A stretch of 64,000 bases of DNA from Cyanidium caldarium (taxonomy: Eukaryota; Rhodophyta; Bangiophyceae; Cyanidiales; Cyanidiaceae), in the NCBI GenBank assembly GCA_026184775.1, contig JANCYW010000002.1, positions 372,001 to 436,000 on the forward strand, given 5' to 3'. Each line of letters opens with the position of its first letter. The stretch's first letter is position 1. Positions 36,853-46,251 of this stretch are shown here, in pieces. The translations under genes were made by a program, and so were the position numbers. The notes under the pieces were generated by a model that worked only from the letters and a program-made list of their open reading frames with translations, did not search any database and was not told the origin of the DNA.

Positions 36853-37932
36853 ATGGATGTTGTGTTGGAGGTGGACAAGGATGAGGGATGGTGTCGAGCA
36901 GGGAGTGCGCACGGAATGAAACCGGCGGCGGTGGCATCCGACCCGTTAGAGTGCTTGCGACGGTTGAGGTCGGGAACGGTCGGCGCGCCCAGCGACTTTC
37001 GCCGGCTGTTGTTGGTGGCGTCGTGGCCGGCAGCCGACCGCGCCTTGAAACACTTGTTGGCGCAGTGCTGTCACGAATTTCCCACTATTCGTTACGGATG
37101 TATCGAGTCGGGTCCGAAATCGGTGCTGTACGCCTGTGGTCTGCACACCGGGGTGGTGGTGCAGGTGAGCGAGCACGTCACCCGCATCGTGCCTGTGTAC
37201 GAACTGGCGCCGCTGCACTTTTCGCAACGACAAGTGCCCCTCGGTGGCGAGCTGGTGACGCGGGCACTGCAGCACGCCATTGCACACAAGTATGGGATGG
37301 ATCTGTTGAGCGCCAGCGCATGGCCATCGATCGAGGCGTGGAAACGGCGCGCATGCTATGTGAGCGCGGACTGGGTGCTAGACCAGCGCTTGGCCAACGA
37401 TACCACCGCCCTGTGTGTATGCGCCGAGCTGCCACGACACGAACCGCATCGAGCGACGTCTCGTCGAGGATGCCCGGCCCACACCACCGTCTGCATCTCC
37501 GCAGAGCGGTACGAGGCGCCCGAGGTCCTGTTCCATCCCGAGCACGCCCTGCCCACCCTGCAGGTGTCAGACCTGAGCGGTATCGCGTCGCACGTGTTTG
37601 CGAGCATCTACGTCGACTCGGACATCTCGCTGCGGGCGGCGCTGGCCGCCAACATTATCGTGTGCGGCTCGGTGCCCGCGTATCTACCCGGATTCACTCG
37701 GCGCCTTCAGACCGAAGTGCTGGCGCTCTACCAACAACACGTGACCGCCGGGCAGACATCGATCGCAGCTCACCACGACGGCTTCGATGCCACCGCCTCA
37801 TCCCCTCCTCTGGCGGCACCGCGAGTGCACTGTGCAGCGCCCGACGACCCCGAGCTGCTGATGTATCGGAGCGCTTGCCAGCTGTGTCAAGACGGTGCCG
37901 TGGAGTGGCGCCCGACCAACGAATGGACGTGA
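36853..37932 (+). CDS. Divergent actin-related protein
   Basis: 359 residues from the ATG at 36853. The start VVLEVDKDEGWCRAGSA aligns with actin's ALVVDNGSGMCKAGFA, so the whole actin fold is expected. SGPKSVLYACGLHTGVVVQV corresponds to actin's phosphate-2 loop region (GRTTGIVLDSG), ERYEAPEVLFHP to ERFRCPEALFQP, and NIIVCGSVPAYLPGFTRRLQTEV to the [21 protein letters not shown] segment. The phosphate-1 loop (DNGSG) reads DKDEG, and the SGG of the last motif is CGS, so ATP handling is doubtful. I cannot assign an Arp class. Candidates include ARP10 and the nuclear Arps. Confidence 0.85.
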   Translation: MDVVLEVDKDEGWCRAGSAHGMKPAAVASDPLECLRRLRSGTVGAPSDFRRLLLVASWPAADRALKHLLAQCCHEFPTIRYGCIESGPKSVLYACGLHTGVVVQVSEHVTRIVPVYELAPLHFSQRQVPLGGELVTRALQHAIAHKYGMDLLSASAWPSIEAWKRRACYVSADWVLDQRLANDTTALCVCAELPRHEPHRATSRRGCPAHTTVCISAERYEAPEVLFHPEHALPTLQVSDLSGIASHVFASIYVDSDISLRAALAANIIVCGSVPAYLPGFTRRLQTEVLALYQQHVTAGQTSIAAHHDGFDATASSPPLAAPRVHCAAPDDPELLMYRSACQLCQDGAVEWRPTNEWT

Positions 37933-38172
37933 CGGTTCGGGAGGGATATGGGTGAGTGCATTCGTCTTGTTCAATAAAGTGTTCACCGCCGACGCGTTAT
38001 GTACTCCCTGCCCCCCTCGGCACCTCTCCGCGAGTGCGCTGTCCCGTTGAGAGCGCAGCGTTTCGGTTTCCGTTTTGCCCCCCACTGGGTTGTACGCACA
38101 AAACACGCTCTCGCAGTGGCCGGGCGTGGCATGCCACGCTCCTCATGGCAACAGAAAGCGTTGGCGACAGCC

Positions 38173-41100
38173 ATGTCCCAGAGTTTGGCTGACTCGATTC
38201 TGAGTCGGGTCGGCCTGGGTTCGGCGGGCGCGAGCCGACGGGGCGGGCACGCGCGCGATGGCTCGGTGGCCGCCCCGTTCGCCATCGACGTCACCCGCAC
38301 GCGAGTGTACGCTGGCGCCATGGACCCGGCCGACCCGGAGGCGTTTTTCCAGTTGGTGGAAAAGTTGACGGCCAAGTTGGAGCGGCAGAGCGAAAAGGGC
38401 CGGGTGAACTGGCTGTACCTGGACGCGACGCCGTCGGCCATATTCGCGCATCAGGCGAGCGCGCTGAGCAGCAGTCTGAGCCGGCTGGGGAGCAAGACGT
38501 CGGCCACCACCATTATTCCGCTGGCGCCGTATCGGAATCTGTTGGTGCCCGGGCTGGATCAGACGGTGGAGTTGTGCGAGCTGGTGTTCAAGTGGGTCCG
38601 CGGCGGGTACGTCTCGTCGGAGTGTTCGTGTGTGTGCGTCCTGTCGGGCGTGGGCAAGGTGTACGGCGGGGCGCTGAGCAAGGCTTGCACCGTGGCGGCG
38701 CTCTTCGTGGCCTGTTACCTTCAATATCTGGGCAAGTTCTCCGACGGACTGGATGCGGTGGAGTATGTGGCGCGGCGCTTCGCCAAGAGCCGCTCGCAAC
38801 GTGGCCGCGGTTGGCACGGCCGCGGCTACGTGCGCCGCCGCGACGTGACCACCGCAGCCGCCTGTGAATATGCGCGCCTGTTCGGTATGCTGCTGCGCAA
38901 CGCCACCTTGCCAGCTGCCAGCCAGCTGCTGCTGTCACCGGGCAAGCGCCTGAATCGCGCGCCGCTGCTACTGCGACGGGCGATCGTGAACGGGGAGGCG
39001 TTCCTGGGCGACAAACCGGTGCATTTGACGCTGCGGGTGCGCAACCAGGTCGGCGACGGCGACGAGGTGCTGCTGGAAGAGGCGTTTGAGAACGAGTGCG
39101 AGCCGGGCGACGGTATCATGAGCTACCGGCTGCACACGGTGGTGGTGGGCGATGTGTCGCTCACGCTGGAGATGGGCGGCTGTCTGGCGCTGCTGGGCAT
39201 CGTGCGTCACACCTGTACGTTACACGCGCCAGTGTGTCGTCTGCGGCGCGAGGAGATGGACGTGTGCAACGGCTACGAGCGCATGCAGCTGCGGGTCACT
39301 CCGGATTTCGCGGTGGACCTGTATCTGGAGGAGATCACCTCGGATGCGTTGGCCGAGGAGGGCGTGCCGATCGCCGACTTGCAACAGGCGCAGCGGGTGG
39401 CGGAGGCGGAGCTGGTGGCGTTGGAGCATGCGTTTGCGCGGGCACCGCTGCAAGATCCGCGGCGATCGGCCAAGGGCTCTGCATCGCACCGGACGGCAGC
39501 TTCGACACTCCCCATCGGGCGCTCTTTTCTCAGCGAGCTGCGCGACGAGCAGGCGCGTCGCAATCTGGGTCCGGCGGGCGAGCACGCCCGCTCGCTGCGC
39601 ATGCTACTCAACGCCGGTGCGGAGATGGACGAGCTGGACGCGGAGGAGATGCGCGATGTGTTGCGCGCACTGCACCTGCGCCTGGATGAGGACGGCCTGG
39701 ACGGGCTGGGTCGCATCGGTCCGGGCGAGGAGCCGACCTCTTCGTCGTCCTCGGCGGAGATGCACTCGGCCAACGAGACCGACTCGTGCACCTCATCATC
39801 GTCGTCATCGTATGATGCCATGCGCATGAGCGCCCGCCGGCGCTTGCGTCGCTTGCGCATGCGCGAGGCGGCGGTGTTCGGGGAAGGGCGCGCCGGCGAC
39901 GCCGAAGACGGCGCGCTGGACCTGGACGAAGAAGCCATCGCCGCCTACTTGCTTGGCAAGAAGGGCAAATCGCTGTCGGCCACGCAACGGCATGCGCTGC
40001 TGGAGCTGGCACGGGAGACGGTACGGCGGCGGCGCGAGCTGTTGGCGCAGTCGGCGATGGCCGACCCAAACAGCATCGAGGCGGCGGACGAGCTGAGTGT
40101 CGTACCGGTGGTGCAGCTGACACCGCGGTCGCGAGGGACGCCGGCCGTCGCCGCAACCGACGAGCAGCTGTCGATGGGGGACGCCGCGGCGGCCGTCACG
40201 GAGAAGGGTGCCATGCCGCCACCGCCACCGCCGCCGCCGCCGCCAATGCCCGGCGATGCCGCGGCCGTGCCGGGGGCGCCACCACCTCCGCCACCGCCAC
40301 CGCCTCCACCGGGCGGTGGCACGATACTGGGAGCGTCGCGCTTCTCGCGCAAGCCGCGACGCAACGTGAAGCAGCTGCACTGGAGTCCGATCCCGGAGAG
40401 CACCGTGCACGAGACCATCTTCTCGAAGCGGCTGCACACGCACCTGGACTCCGAGCTGGAGATGTCGTCGGCGGAGATCGAGGAGATGTTCACCACCAAA
40501 CGTGTTGGCGCCACCAAAGGCAGCGGCGCGACGGGCGACCTGTCGGCGGAGGGCGTGGACGGACAGGTGCCCGTTCAGGAACGTCGGCGGCGCGGTCCGC
40601 GTCTGTGGTTTCTGGAGAGCAAGCGCGCCACCAATCTGGAGATTATGCTGAGCAAGTTCCCCGCCGACGCCGCCGACATCGCCGATGCGCTGGTGCGCAT
40701 CGACTGCGAGGAGCCGCCGCTGCTCAGCACCGAGAACCTGCTGGCAATGCACATGAATCAGCCGAATGAGGAGGAGTTGCAGACGGCGTGGCGGCTGGTG
40801 CTGGAGATGGAGCGGCCGGCATTGGAGGTGCCAGAGCGGGCGGACGTCGAACGGCCGACGCTGGAGACGCTCTCCAGAGCGGAGCGGCTGGTGTGTGCGC
40901 TGGCCGGTCGATTGGGTCGCCTCGAAGCCGATGTTACCGCGCCCACCGCGTTGCAATCCCGACTGCGGGCGAAACTGGACGCGGCTCTGGCGTTGCGCCA
41001 GTTCGACGCCCTCGCCCACGAGGCCGAACAACAAGTCGACAGCGTGCTGACCGCGTGTCGGCAGATCTTCGACAGCGACCGTCTCGCTTCCGTACTGAGC

Positions 41101-41772
41101 GCGGTGCTCGCCATCGGCAATTACCTCAACCAGGGCACGCATCGGGGCAATGCGCACGGATTCCGCATCGCCAGCGTGCTCAAGTTACAGGAGACGCGCG
41201 CCACCACCGACCGCCGCACCACCCTGCTGCACTATCTGGTGAAGTTCGTGGCACGACGCATGCCCGAGGCGCTCTCCTTTGCAGACGACCTCCCGGCGGT
41301 GCCGCAAGTCGCGCGCATCGACCTGGCACAGTTGAGCGCGGAGGTGCGGGCGCTGCGTCGCGCGGTGCAGGTCATTCGGCGCGAGCAGGAGCGTGTGCGC
41401 TCGGAGCGGGTGGCGCAGTTTGTACAGCGCACCGAGCCGTCGATGCAGCGGCTGGAGCAGCGCGAGTCGAAAATGAACCGACAACTGGAACGCACTGCCA
41501 CCTATCTGGGCGGGAGCGACCCGAGCGACGAGGCAGCTGCCGGACCGGAGGCGGTGTTCGCCATCCTCGGGCAGTTTATGCAGATGTTCCGCGCCTGCCA
41601 CGACGAAATGCAGCGTCGCGAACAGGCGTTGCGGCGACAGGCGCACCGGCACGCGACTGCCTATGTCGAGTCCATCTACCAAAAGGCCGGAGTGGGCACG
41701 GGCCGCGGCGACGGGGAGGGAAAACGAAGCGGTCTGCGCCACGACCGAGTGGGCGCATCACCGAGGGCGTGA
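38173..41772 (+). CDS. Formin with PTEN/C2-like N-terminus (plant class II-like)
   Basis: Actin nucleator of 1199 residues from the ATG at 38173. The N-terminal 340 residues resemble the PTEN-related phosphatase plus C2 region of plant class II formins (VCVLSGVGKVYGGALSKACT occupies the place of the phosphatase P-loop but lacks the catalytic CxxxxxR, so it is probably inactive). A charged linker follows. FH1 is at about 680-715 with two polyproline runs (P11 and P12 or so, split by MPGDAAAVPGA). FH2 runs from about 725 to 1150: KQLHWSPIPESTVHETIFSK, LRVKATNLEIMLSKFP-like RATNLEIMLSKFPADAADIA, NYLNQGTHRGNAHGFRIASV and TTLLHYLVKF. An earlier in-frame ATG is at 37999. It follows the actin-related gene on the same strand. 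Confidence 0.95.
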   Translation: MSQSLADSILSRVGLGSAGASRRGGHARDGSVAAPFAIDVTRTRVYAGAMDPADPEAFFQLVEKLTAKLERQSEKGRVNWLYLDATPSAIFAHQASALSSSLSRLGSKTSATTIIPLAPYRNLLVPGLDQTVELCELVFKWVRGGYVSSECSCVCVLSGVGKVYGGALSKACTVAALFVACYLQYLGKFSDGLDAVEYVARRFAKSRSQRGRGWHGRGYVRRRDVTTAAACEYARLFGMLLRNATLPAASQLLLSPGKRLNRAPLLLRRAIVNGEAFLGDKPVHLTLRVRNQVGDGDEVLLEEAFENECEPGDGIMSYRLHTVVVGDVSLTLEMGGCLALLGIVRHTCTLHAPVCRLRREEMDVCNGYERMQLRVTPDFAVDLYLEEITSDALAEEGVPIADLQQAQRVAEAELVALEHAFARAPLQDPRRSAKGSASHRTAASTLPIGRSFLSELRDEQARRNLGPAGEHARSLRMLLNAGAEMDELDAEEMRDVLRALHLRLDEDGLDGLGRIGPGEEPTSSSSSAEMHSANETDSCTSSSSSSYDAMRMSARRRLRRLRMREAAVFGEGRAGDAEDGALDLDEEAIAAYLLGKKGKSLSATQRHALLELARETVRRRRELLAQSAMADPNSIEAADELSVVPVVQLTPRSRGTPAVAATDEQLSMGDAAAAVTEKGAMPPPPPPPPPPMPGDAAAVPGAPPPPPPPPPPPGGGTILGASRFSRKPRRNVKQLHWSPIPESTVHETIFSKRLHTHLDSELEMSSAEIEEMFTTKRVGATKGSGATGDLSAEGVDGQVPVQERRRRGPRLWFLESKRATNLEIMLSKFPADAADIADALVRIDCEEPPLLSTENLLAMHMNQPNEEELQTAWRLVLEMERPALEVPERADVERPTLETLSRAERLVCALAGRLGRLEADVTAPTALQSRLRAKLDAALALRQFDALAHEAEQQVDSVLTACRQIFDSDRLASVLSAVLAIGNYLNQGTHRGNAHGFRIASVLKLQETRATTDRRTTLLHYLVKFVARRMPEALSFADDLPAVPQVARIDLAQLSAEVRALRRAVQVIRREQERVRSERVAQFVQRTEPSMQRLEQRESKMNRQLERTATYLGGSDPSDEAAAGPEAVFAILGQFMQMFRACHDEMQRREQALRRQAHRHATAYVESIYQKAGVGTGRGDGEGKRSGLRHDRVGASPRA

Positions 41773-42104
41773 ATGGGGATCGGGTTGGACCAACCACCAC
41801 GGCGGCATAGTGCCACGACTGGGGAGTCATGCAGTGAGTGGGTGTGTGTGTGTGCATAAAACCTGTGTCCACCACCCGGAACCATGCTGCGTCTCTCTCT
41901 CTCTACCGATAGCCGCCTGCGGGAGGTACGGCGCAACCTGCCGGCCGTCGCTGCGACCGCTGCACGCGATTTGGCGCGAGGCCGATGCGGGATTCGAAAG
42001 CGCCGGTTGCGCTGGACGCGGCGCGCACCCGTTGACAGACACCGCTATGGTGGACACTGTCTCCCTCCCAAACCTTACACTGACGGAACTGCTCTCGACA
42101 AGGT
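41773..42104. other. Intergenic region between formin and TEN1-like genes
   Basis: 332 bp. A GT tract (GTGTGTGTGTGTG, about 41842-41854) followed by CATAAA lies 70-80 bases after the formin stop and might belong to its 3' end. A CT run (CTCTCTCTCTCTAC) is near 41890. An ATG at 42048 opens a 24-codon frame ending in AAGGTATGA. Confidence 0.45.
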
Positions 42105-42662
42105 ATGAACTGCCGCGGTGATGCCCTCGAGCCGGCTTGCGTGCTGGGCTTGGCGCGGCTGCGACGGGAGGCACGCGCACTCGCCGAGCGCCAGCGACTG
42201 GTTCGGGTGGTCGGTCGGCTGGTGCGGCGCGACGGCGACGCTCAGCTGGCGGTTTTGGAGTACCACCGCCAGCGACTAGCGGTGTGGACGGCTGCCGTGG
42301 TGCCCGGGCGCATAGGTGGTATGGTGGAGGTGACCGGCCGCGTGCGATCGGTGTGCCCGGCGGAGACAGCGAGGCCGAGCGCCGCAAATGGAGAGCGAGG
42401 CGGACGACCGCCGCTGCCGGATTACGTCTTCACCGAGGCGTTCGCGGGATATGCGGGGGAGGCGGCGGAGTACAAGCTGGTGGTGGAGGCGACGCTGATG
42501 CGCAGTGTGGACGGGTTGGATGTGGCGCTTTACGAACAGACGCTGCAAATGCGGGAACGGTTTCTGGACACATACTTTGCGCGCCTGCACACAACGCGAC
42601 CAGACGATGATGGACTGCAGGGGGCGGGCGGCAGCGATGCGGGCGCCGCGACGTCGTCGTGA
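42105..42662 (+). CDS. TEN1: Candidate TEN1, telomere CST-complex OB-fold subunit
   Basis: 185 residues from the ATG at 42105. The part from about 30 to 150 reads like the small OB-fold protein TEN1: RLVRVVGRLVRRDG (strand 1, family LRxxGRL), QLAVLEYHRQRLAVWTAAVV (strands 2-3), GGMVEVTGRV (strand 4 with family GxxxxVxGE), and the C-terminal block VVEATLMRSVDGLDVALYEQ followed by a helix TLQMRERFL, which matches the family's VVxARVLxxVxGMxxxLxEQ. TEN1 stabilises STN1 in the CST complex that protects telomeres and recruits DNA polymerase alpha. Identification is from pattern memory and moderate. The first 25 residues are unconserved, and a GTATGA at 42104 could be a splice donor linking to an upstream ATG at 42048. 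Confidence 0.65.
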   Translation: MNCRGDALEPACVLGLARLRREARALAERQRLVRVVGRLVRRDGDAQLAVLEYHRQRLAVWTAAVVPGRIGGMVEVTGRVRSVCPAETARPSAANGERGGRPPLPDYVFTEAFAGYAGEAAEYKLVVEATLMRSVDGLDVALYEQTLQMRERFLDTYFARLHTTRPDDDGLQGAGGSDAGAATSS

Positions 42663-42723
42663 TGCGACGACCACCTCCACATACCCTCCTCTATCTGCGT
42701 CGCGATCCTCCCCGTCCTTGTCC

Positions 42724-43854
42724 TCACGAACCGATCTGCAGTCCGAACCCGAAGCGATACTGCTGTTGTCGGTGATCGATCTCCCCCGACAGCAAAAAGC
42801 TCACCCCCGGACTCAGCTTCTCCTCCAGCACCGCCGCCACTTTGCCTAGCGACGACAACTGTCCGGTGACCGTGGCTGCTCGCAGGTCGAACTTGTAGCC
42901 GGCGGTGACATACGACTCGCGACTGCGCGCGTCCCAGAACAGCTCGGCGGCGAGCGACACCCGCGGATTCACTCGATGCACGTACGACCCGATGACCGGG
43001 CCGAAACTGGCCACGGTGGCCGTCAGGATGCCGTCGGTGGTGACCACGCGCGCCGCCCCCGTCAGAGCGCTAAACTTGTTGCGCAGCTGGAAAAAGCCCT
43101 CGCCGCCCATGGACAAGGACGGGATGATGCTCTGCATGTATGAGACCGCCACGATACCGCCGGTGCCCAGTTTCAGGTTGGCCGAATAGTCGCTGCCACG
43201 GTAGTCTAAATCGTACATCAGGGTGGTGCTGCTGCTGGCGGGGGCGGCGTTGGCGCCGGCATTGGCAGTGCTGCCGGCGCCAGCGCCACCGCCGCTCAAC
43301 ATGGCCGCGGCTGCCGCTGCCGCTGCGGCCGCTGCCGGATCCTCCGCCGGCTGCCGGCTCAACAACAATTTGGAGATGATATTGGGCGTGTGCGTGTAGA
43401 ACAGCCGCCCGTTCACCCGTCCGCTCATATCCCATCGCGACACTGCCACCAGCGTGCTGCTCATGTAGTTCAGCGCCAACGCGTAGCCCGGCGGCGATTG
43501 CACCGAACCCATCTCCAACGAGTGCCCGGTGGACACGGCGCCCGTCACCGGCACGTTCATATCGAACCGCACCCCGTCAAATAAATTCGGGCGCAAGATG
43601 GTGCTCGCCTCTTGGCTGATCTCCTCGTAGGCGCCCGGGTTGGGCAGCTCGGTGCGCTCGATCGCCCGCCACCACCAGCTGGAAGAAGCGTATGGCACTG
43701 AGGTGGGAGTGCTGCTACTGCTGGTGGCGGGAGTAGGGGTATTATGAGCGGAGGAGGAGGGATTGCTCATGGCGTCTGTCGCAGTGGCGGAACCCGAGGA
43801 CATCTTGGCACTGTCGCCGTTCCCAGCGCGATCGCCGCTGCCCCCGCCGGTCAT
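42724..43854 (-). CDS. TOM40: TOM40, outer-membrane protein translocase channel
   Basis: Beta-barrel pore of the mitochondrial TOM complex. 376 residues from the ATG at 43854. The N-terminal 60 residues are Ser/Thr/Gly-rich. The signature LPNPGAYEEISQEASTIL followed by LFDGVRFDMNVPV at about 70-100 matches TOM40 (NPGTxEE...FDGxRxDxxK). About nineteen alternating amphipathic strands follow, and the last strand RFGFGLQIG has the beta-signal form expected for SAM recognition. An unusual insertion of poly-Ala/Gly/Ser (about 170-210, including ten or more Ala) interrupts the barrel between strands, presumably as a surface loop. Confidence 0.93.
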   Translation of the reverse strand: MTGGGSGDRAGNGDSAKMSSGSATATDAMSNPSSSAHNTPTPATSSSSTPTSVPYASSSWWWRAIERTELPNPGAYEEISQEASTILRPNLFDGVRFDMNVPVTGAVSTGHSLEMGSVQSPPGYALALNYMSSTLVAVSRWDMSGRVNGRLFYTHTPNIISKLLLSRQPAEDPAAAAAAAAAAAMLSGGGAGAGSTANAGANAAPASSSTTLMYDLDYRGSDYSANLKLGTGGIVAVSYMQSIIPSLSMGGEGFFQLRNKFSALTGAARVVTTDGILTATVASFGPVIGSYVHRVNPRVSLAAELFWDARSRESYVTAGYKFDLRAATVTGQLSSLGKVAAVLEEKLSPGVSFLLSGEIDHRQQQYRFGFGLQIGS

Positions 43855-44142
43855 GCAACCCGATCAACACGCACTTTTGTGAGCAGTGATCGACTGAACC
43901 CGCGTCCCAAAAGGGGAGATGTTCCCAACCGATCGGTGTTCTGTGTCTACGCCTTGACTGATCTCTCTCCCTCTTCGCACCGGGTGGGCAGTGAATGACT
44001 CGACACACCCCGGCAGCGCGACGCTGTTGTTGCGCAGCTGCTCGGACGCCCGCGCCGATGATCGAAACATCGTCGGGCGCCTTCGATGGTGTGCGGCCCG
44101 CGAGCGCTCGACGGAAAAGAGGTGTGAGTGTGGGGCGGAAAA

Positions 44143-44910
44143 ATGGAACCGTTGGAACCGGAAGAAGATGGCCATGAACCGCTCACGGAGCCGTGGTTGA
44201 GCAAACGCGGTGCGGCTGGAGTGGCGGCGGGGGTGTTCGTGGCGTCGACCTTGGTGGGCGGCGGGCTGACCGCCCTGACGCTGACCAGCGCCTCTCGGGT
44301 ATCGGACCGGGAGACAACGCCCGCGCACTCGGGTACCGCTGCCGACTCCGCAGCACCTAGGAGGCGTGCGCGTCATGCAGATCGACCGACGCCGGCGGCG
44401 TACGCGTTTGCCGTGCGTTCGGCGACGCAGGCACTGCTGCTAGGCACGCTGTTATGCGGGACGGTGGGTGCGGTGACGTGGTATGCATTTCTGCGGTACA
44501 TGGGTGCCAGCGATATCGAGCAACTGGGTGCGTTATTACGACAGGAGCATAGCGGGCCGCAGCGCTTGTCACGACAGCTACACGCCGGGTGGCCGGGCCG
44601 TTGGGCGCGCTCCATAGGAGAACAGTTGAATTTGCAGAGCGATACTTCCCGGGAGGAAATGTCCGCCGCCGACTCCATTGCAGCCGCGGCCGACGGACGG
44701 GTGGCCCGCGCTGCTCGTCGCTGGCGCGAATGGGTGCATGCGGCACACGACTCGCGCAGTATGCAGTGGATGCGGGCGCGCATGCACAGTGACCGGGAGC
44801 ATGAGGTTCGGGAGAGGAGCGCAGACGTTGCAGAGCATTCAATAGTGTCGAATACGAGTCGGAGTGCCTCGAGCGAGATGGGAGCGACCGACAAAGCATC
44901 CCCTCGATGA
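44143..44910 (+). CDS. TMEM242-like two-helix membrane protein
   Basis: 255 residues from the ATG at 44143. Two hydrophobic helices: GAAGVAAGVFVASTLVGGGL (about 22-42) and ALLLGTLLCGTVGAVTWYAF (about 100-118), then LRYMGASDIEQLGALLR. The second helix with following GxxSxxxFxxxL-type segment resembles TMEM242, a mitochondrial complex I and ATP synthase assembly factor. The C-terminal 120 residues are helical, charged and have no counterpart. Function is therefore inferred by weak similarity. It is divergent from TOM40 (288 bp apart), which would fit a mitochondrial gene pair but is not evidence of function. Confidence 0.6.
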   Translation: MEPLEPEEDGHEPLTEPWLSKRGAAGVAAGVFVASTLVGGGLTALTLTSASRVSDRETTPAHSGTAADSAAPRRRARHADRPTPAAYAFAVRSATQALLLGTLLCGTVGAVTWYAFLRYMGASDIEQLGALLRQEHSGPQRLSRQLHAGWPGRWARSIGEQLNLQSDTSREEMSAADSIAAAADGRVARAARRWREWVHAAHDSRSMQWMRARMHSDREHEVRERSADVAEHSIVSNTSRSASSEMGATDKASPR

Positions 44911-45176
44911 CCGATGAGGGAGGGAAGGCGAGCGATCGGAGGCGGGATGGGTGATCACTGCCCTCCCTAACCACCACCACCACCACACCGGAATACTTTC
45001 CCGGAGACGCGGCAATAACACGTTCATGCCACTCGGCAGCATACTCGCTTTTCTCTCCTCTGAGCCTCCGTTCGCCGTCTCGTCCGTGCATCCGTTCCAC
45101 GTCGCGGACTCTATTCCGATTCGGGGCGCCGTCCTCGCGCGCGTTCTCTCTCTCTATCCCTCGCGCGCAGGCCCCG

Positions 45177-46166
45177 ATGCACGCCAATCTACTCCGAGCG
45201 GTGGCGCGACATCTCTCGCCCCCATTACCGGTGGGGGCGCGCTTTCTATCCATCAAATTAATCCGCTCTGGCCTCACCGCGCTGCCGGACGGCGAGCCGC
45301 TCCCCGAGGACTACGATCCCGACTGGCGACCGCCGCGGCCGGAACGCATCCGCCGCTTCGGGGTGCTGGCGCGCAAAGTGGGCATGCTGCCGTTTTGGAA
45401 TGCGTACGGGCAGTACAATTGTGTCACCGTGTTGGCTGTGGATAACAACCACGTTCTCCAGGTGAAGCAGCTGCCGGCGAACGCGTCGCCGGTCAAGGGC
45501 CTCTCCGACATGGCGGTGCAGATCGGCGCCGGGTTCATACGGCCGTACCAGGCCAAACGCACACACCGCTTTCACTGCGCGTACGCCGGCACCGACGTGA
45601 AGGAGAAGCTGGTGGAGTTCCGGGTGGCGCCGGCGTCGGCGGCGGAGGTGGCGCTGGGCACGCCCATCACCGCGCGCCACTTCGCACCCGGCCAGTACGT
45701 GGACGTGACCGGCACCAGCATCGGCAAGGGCTTCCAGGGCCCGATGAAGCGCCACGGATTTCACGGGCAGCCGGCATCGCATGGCGTGTCGCTGGCGCAT
45801 CGGTCGCACGGCGCTACCGGCCAGCGACAAGACCCGGGCCGCGTGTTCAAGGGTAAGAAGATGGCCGGCCATATGGGTTGCAAGCGGGTCACCGTGCAGA
45901 ATCTGCTGCTGCAACGAATCGACCTGCGGCGCAACCTGCTCTACGTGAGCGGACACGTGCCCGGTCACGCCGGCAACTGGGTCATGGTGCGCGATGCGGT
46001 GAAGAGGAGCGGCGCCAAGTGGTGGGACAAGCTGCCGCATCCGCCGCCCTTCCCCACCTATGTGCCCAGCGACGACGATGACGATACCGCGACCGACGAC
46101 GTGGCCGACCTATTTGCAGCACCGCCTGGAGTGGACCCGTTCCGAGTGGAAGAGGGCAAGGCATAA
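45177..46166 (+). CDS. MRPL3: Mitochondrial ribosomal protein uL3m
   Basis: Large-subunit ribosomal protein L3, organelle (bacterial) type. 329 residues from the ATG at 45177. The N-terminus MHANLLRAVARHLSPPL resembles a mitochondrial presequence. Body: RRFGVLARKVGMLPFWNAYG (bacterial GxKxGMT region), VDVTGTSIGKGFQGPMKRHG (signature), SHRSHGATGQ-like LAHRSHGATGQRQDPGRVFKGKKMAGHMG, the conserved L3 hairpin near the peptidyl-transferase centre, and the end LYVSGHVPGHAGNWVMVRDA. The C-terminal 45 residues are acidic and unconserved. Plastid L3 of red algae is plastid-encoded, favouring a mitochondrial role. Confidence 0.93.
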   Translation: MHANLLRAVARHLSPPLPVGARFLSIKLIRSGLTALPDGEPLPEDYDPDWRPPRPERIRRFGVLARKVGMLPFWNAYGQYNCVTVLAVDNNHVLQVKQLPANASPVKGLSDMAVQIGAGFIRPYQAKRTHRFHCAYAGTDVKEKLVEFRVAPASAAEVALGTPITARHFAPGQYVDVTGTSIGKGFQGPMKRHGFHGQPASHGVSLAHRSHGATGQRQDPGRVFKGKKMAGHMGCKRVTVQNLLLQRIDLRRNLLYVSGHVPGHAGNWVMVRDAVKRSGAKWWDKLPHPPPFPTYVPSDDDDDTATDDVADLFAAPPGVDPFRVEEGKA

Positions 46167-46251
46167 ACAGCACCATCGAGCCGACGCATGCACAGCCGAT
46201 CCCTGCTTTACTCCAGCGCTCTCACCACCGCCGCTTCCTCCTTCTCCCTCA

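Noticed and set aside
36015-36878. Long start of PNO1 at 36878
   Set aside because: TTG codon, and the extra 62 residues overlap the start of the divergent actin-related gene; the ATG at 36692 gives the family length.
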